DNA of 64,000 bases from contig NZ_CP045119.1 in the NCBI RefSeq assembly GCF_011492945.1, positions 1,054,001-1,118,000 on the forward strand. Reading direction: 5' to 3'. A program made the translations under genes and the position numbers. How positions within the stretch are numbered: position 1 is the first letter of the stretch; each line of letters begins with the position of its first letter. This document shows, piece after piece, positions 63,719-64,000 of this stretch. The notes under the pieces are model-generated. The model ran no database searches. It saw only the letters and a program-made list of their open reading frames with translations, and was not told the origin of the DNA. Origin of the DNA: Rubrobacter tropicus. GTDB lineage: Bacteria > Actinomycetota > Rubrobacteria > Rubrobacterales > Rubrobacteraceae.

Positions 63719-64000
63719 GTGCCGAAACCCATAGACATCCGGCGCGCGGCCCTCACCGCCGCGCTCGCTCTCTTCGTCCTCCCGTGGACGGCGGGCGGCG
63801 CGTGGGCCCAGGACGACGCGGCGAGGGAAGTGCCGGCGCTCGAGGTGTCGGCCGGGGCCTGGGCCGTGACCGACCTCGAGAGCGGCGAGTACCTGGCGGG
63901 GAATAACGCCTCAAAAGAGGTTCCGATGGCCTCTACCACCAAGATCATGGCGGCCCTCGTCGCCCTCGAGGCGGATCTGGACGAGGAGGTGACGGTCTCG
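63719..64000 (+). CDS. D-alanyl-D-alanine carboxypeptidase, N-terminal part (runs off right edge)
   Basis: Visible sequence: a signal peptide ('RRAALTAALALFVLPWTAGG', cleavage near AWA-QD), then 'AWAVTDLESGEYLAGNNASK' and the SxxK active site in 'PMASTTKIMAALVAL'. This is the peptidase S11 (DacA/PBP5) pattern; these enzymes trim the terminal D-Ala of peptidoglycan. GTG 63719 gives a sensible signal peptide; an in-frame ATG at 63665 would add 18 polar residues. Divergent from the TlpA-like gene. Confidence 0.85.
   Translation, partial: MPKPIDIRRAALTAALALFVLPWTAGGAWAQDDAAREVPALEVSAGAWAVTDLESGEYLAGNNASKEVPMASTTKIMAALVALEADLDEEVTVS

Overview
The window is 64 kb of GC-rich bacterial DNA with closely packed genes, many GTG and TTG starts, overlapping stop/start junctions, and no rRNA, tRNA, prophage, insertion sequence or CRISPR array that I can see. 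The gene set fits a high-GC Gram-positive actinomycete close to Rubrobacter. It includes a primary sigma factor beside a MurE ligase without the diaminopimelate motif, a glucosyl/mannosyl-3-phosphoglycerate synthase for compatible solutes, a split nitrile-hydratase-type enzyme, TrmFO, a HU protein and two-component systems. The genus is an inference from gene content and style, not a measurement.

Layout. 1-3.7 kb: sulfur genes, with a sulfotransferase/ATP-sulfurylase fusion running off the left edge, a beta-carbonic anhydrase, a persulfide-dioxygenase-like hydrolase and a divergent TauE-type sulfite exporter. 3.9-15 kb: ketone-body, hydroxy-acid and acyl-CoA metabolism (3-hydroxybutyrate dehydrogenase, acetoacetyl-CoA synthetase, MHS transporter, enoyl-CoA hydratase, ACAD11/LvaA-like phosphotransferase, 3-hydroxyacyl-CoA dehydrogenase, FabG-like reductase, a MaoC pair), interrupted by a comB-like gene. 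15-18.6 kb: a six-gene minus-strand operon (small protein, YdhR-like, GNAT, cysteine-dioxygenase-like, methyltransferase, membrane protein). 18.7-22.7 kb: a NarL-type regulator and a 1087-residue multi-sensor kinase. 22.7-27.4 kb: thioesterase, FadD, SDR and TrmFO. 27.4-28.5 kb: a decayed second two-component pair. 28.8-32.9 kb: GYD protein, Ddl-like ligase, aminotransferase and RdgB. 33-36.4 kb: pyruvate/branched-chain 2-oxoacid dehydrogenase E1alpha-E1beta-E2. 36.5-43.6 kb: ECF sigma/anti-sigma, YidC, an EF-G-like GTPase, small membrane proteins, DedA and a YugP-type peptidase. 43.7-48.8 kb: OmpR/HK pair, TerC, STAS, Pmp3 and CorC. 48.9-51 kb: three-gene nitrile hydratase/thiocyanate-hydrolase-like operon and GpgS. 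51-57 kb: SurE, HAD phosphatase, class V aminotransferase, class A PBP and inositol monophosphatase. 57-64 kb: SigA, MurE, CsoR-like, pyrE, hup, pyrF, a TlpA-like protein and the start of a D,D-carboxypeptidase.

Two features go beyond ordinary genes. First, a family of intergenic repeats built on 7- to 8-base TCAGC or CAGGCAT units recurs through the window; two long copies with a shared structured core fill convergent gene gaps, and one copy has been read through into the C-terminus of ComB. Second, several conserved genes (cysteine dioxygenase, rdgB, yugP, inositol monophosphatase) each carry one single-base frameshift. Two of these lie in runs of G, so either recent decay or assembly error is possible.
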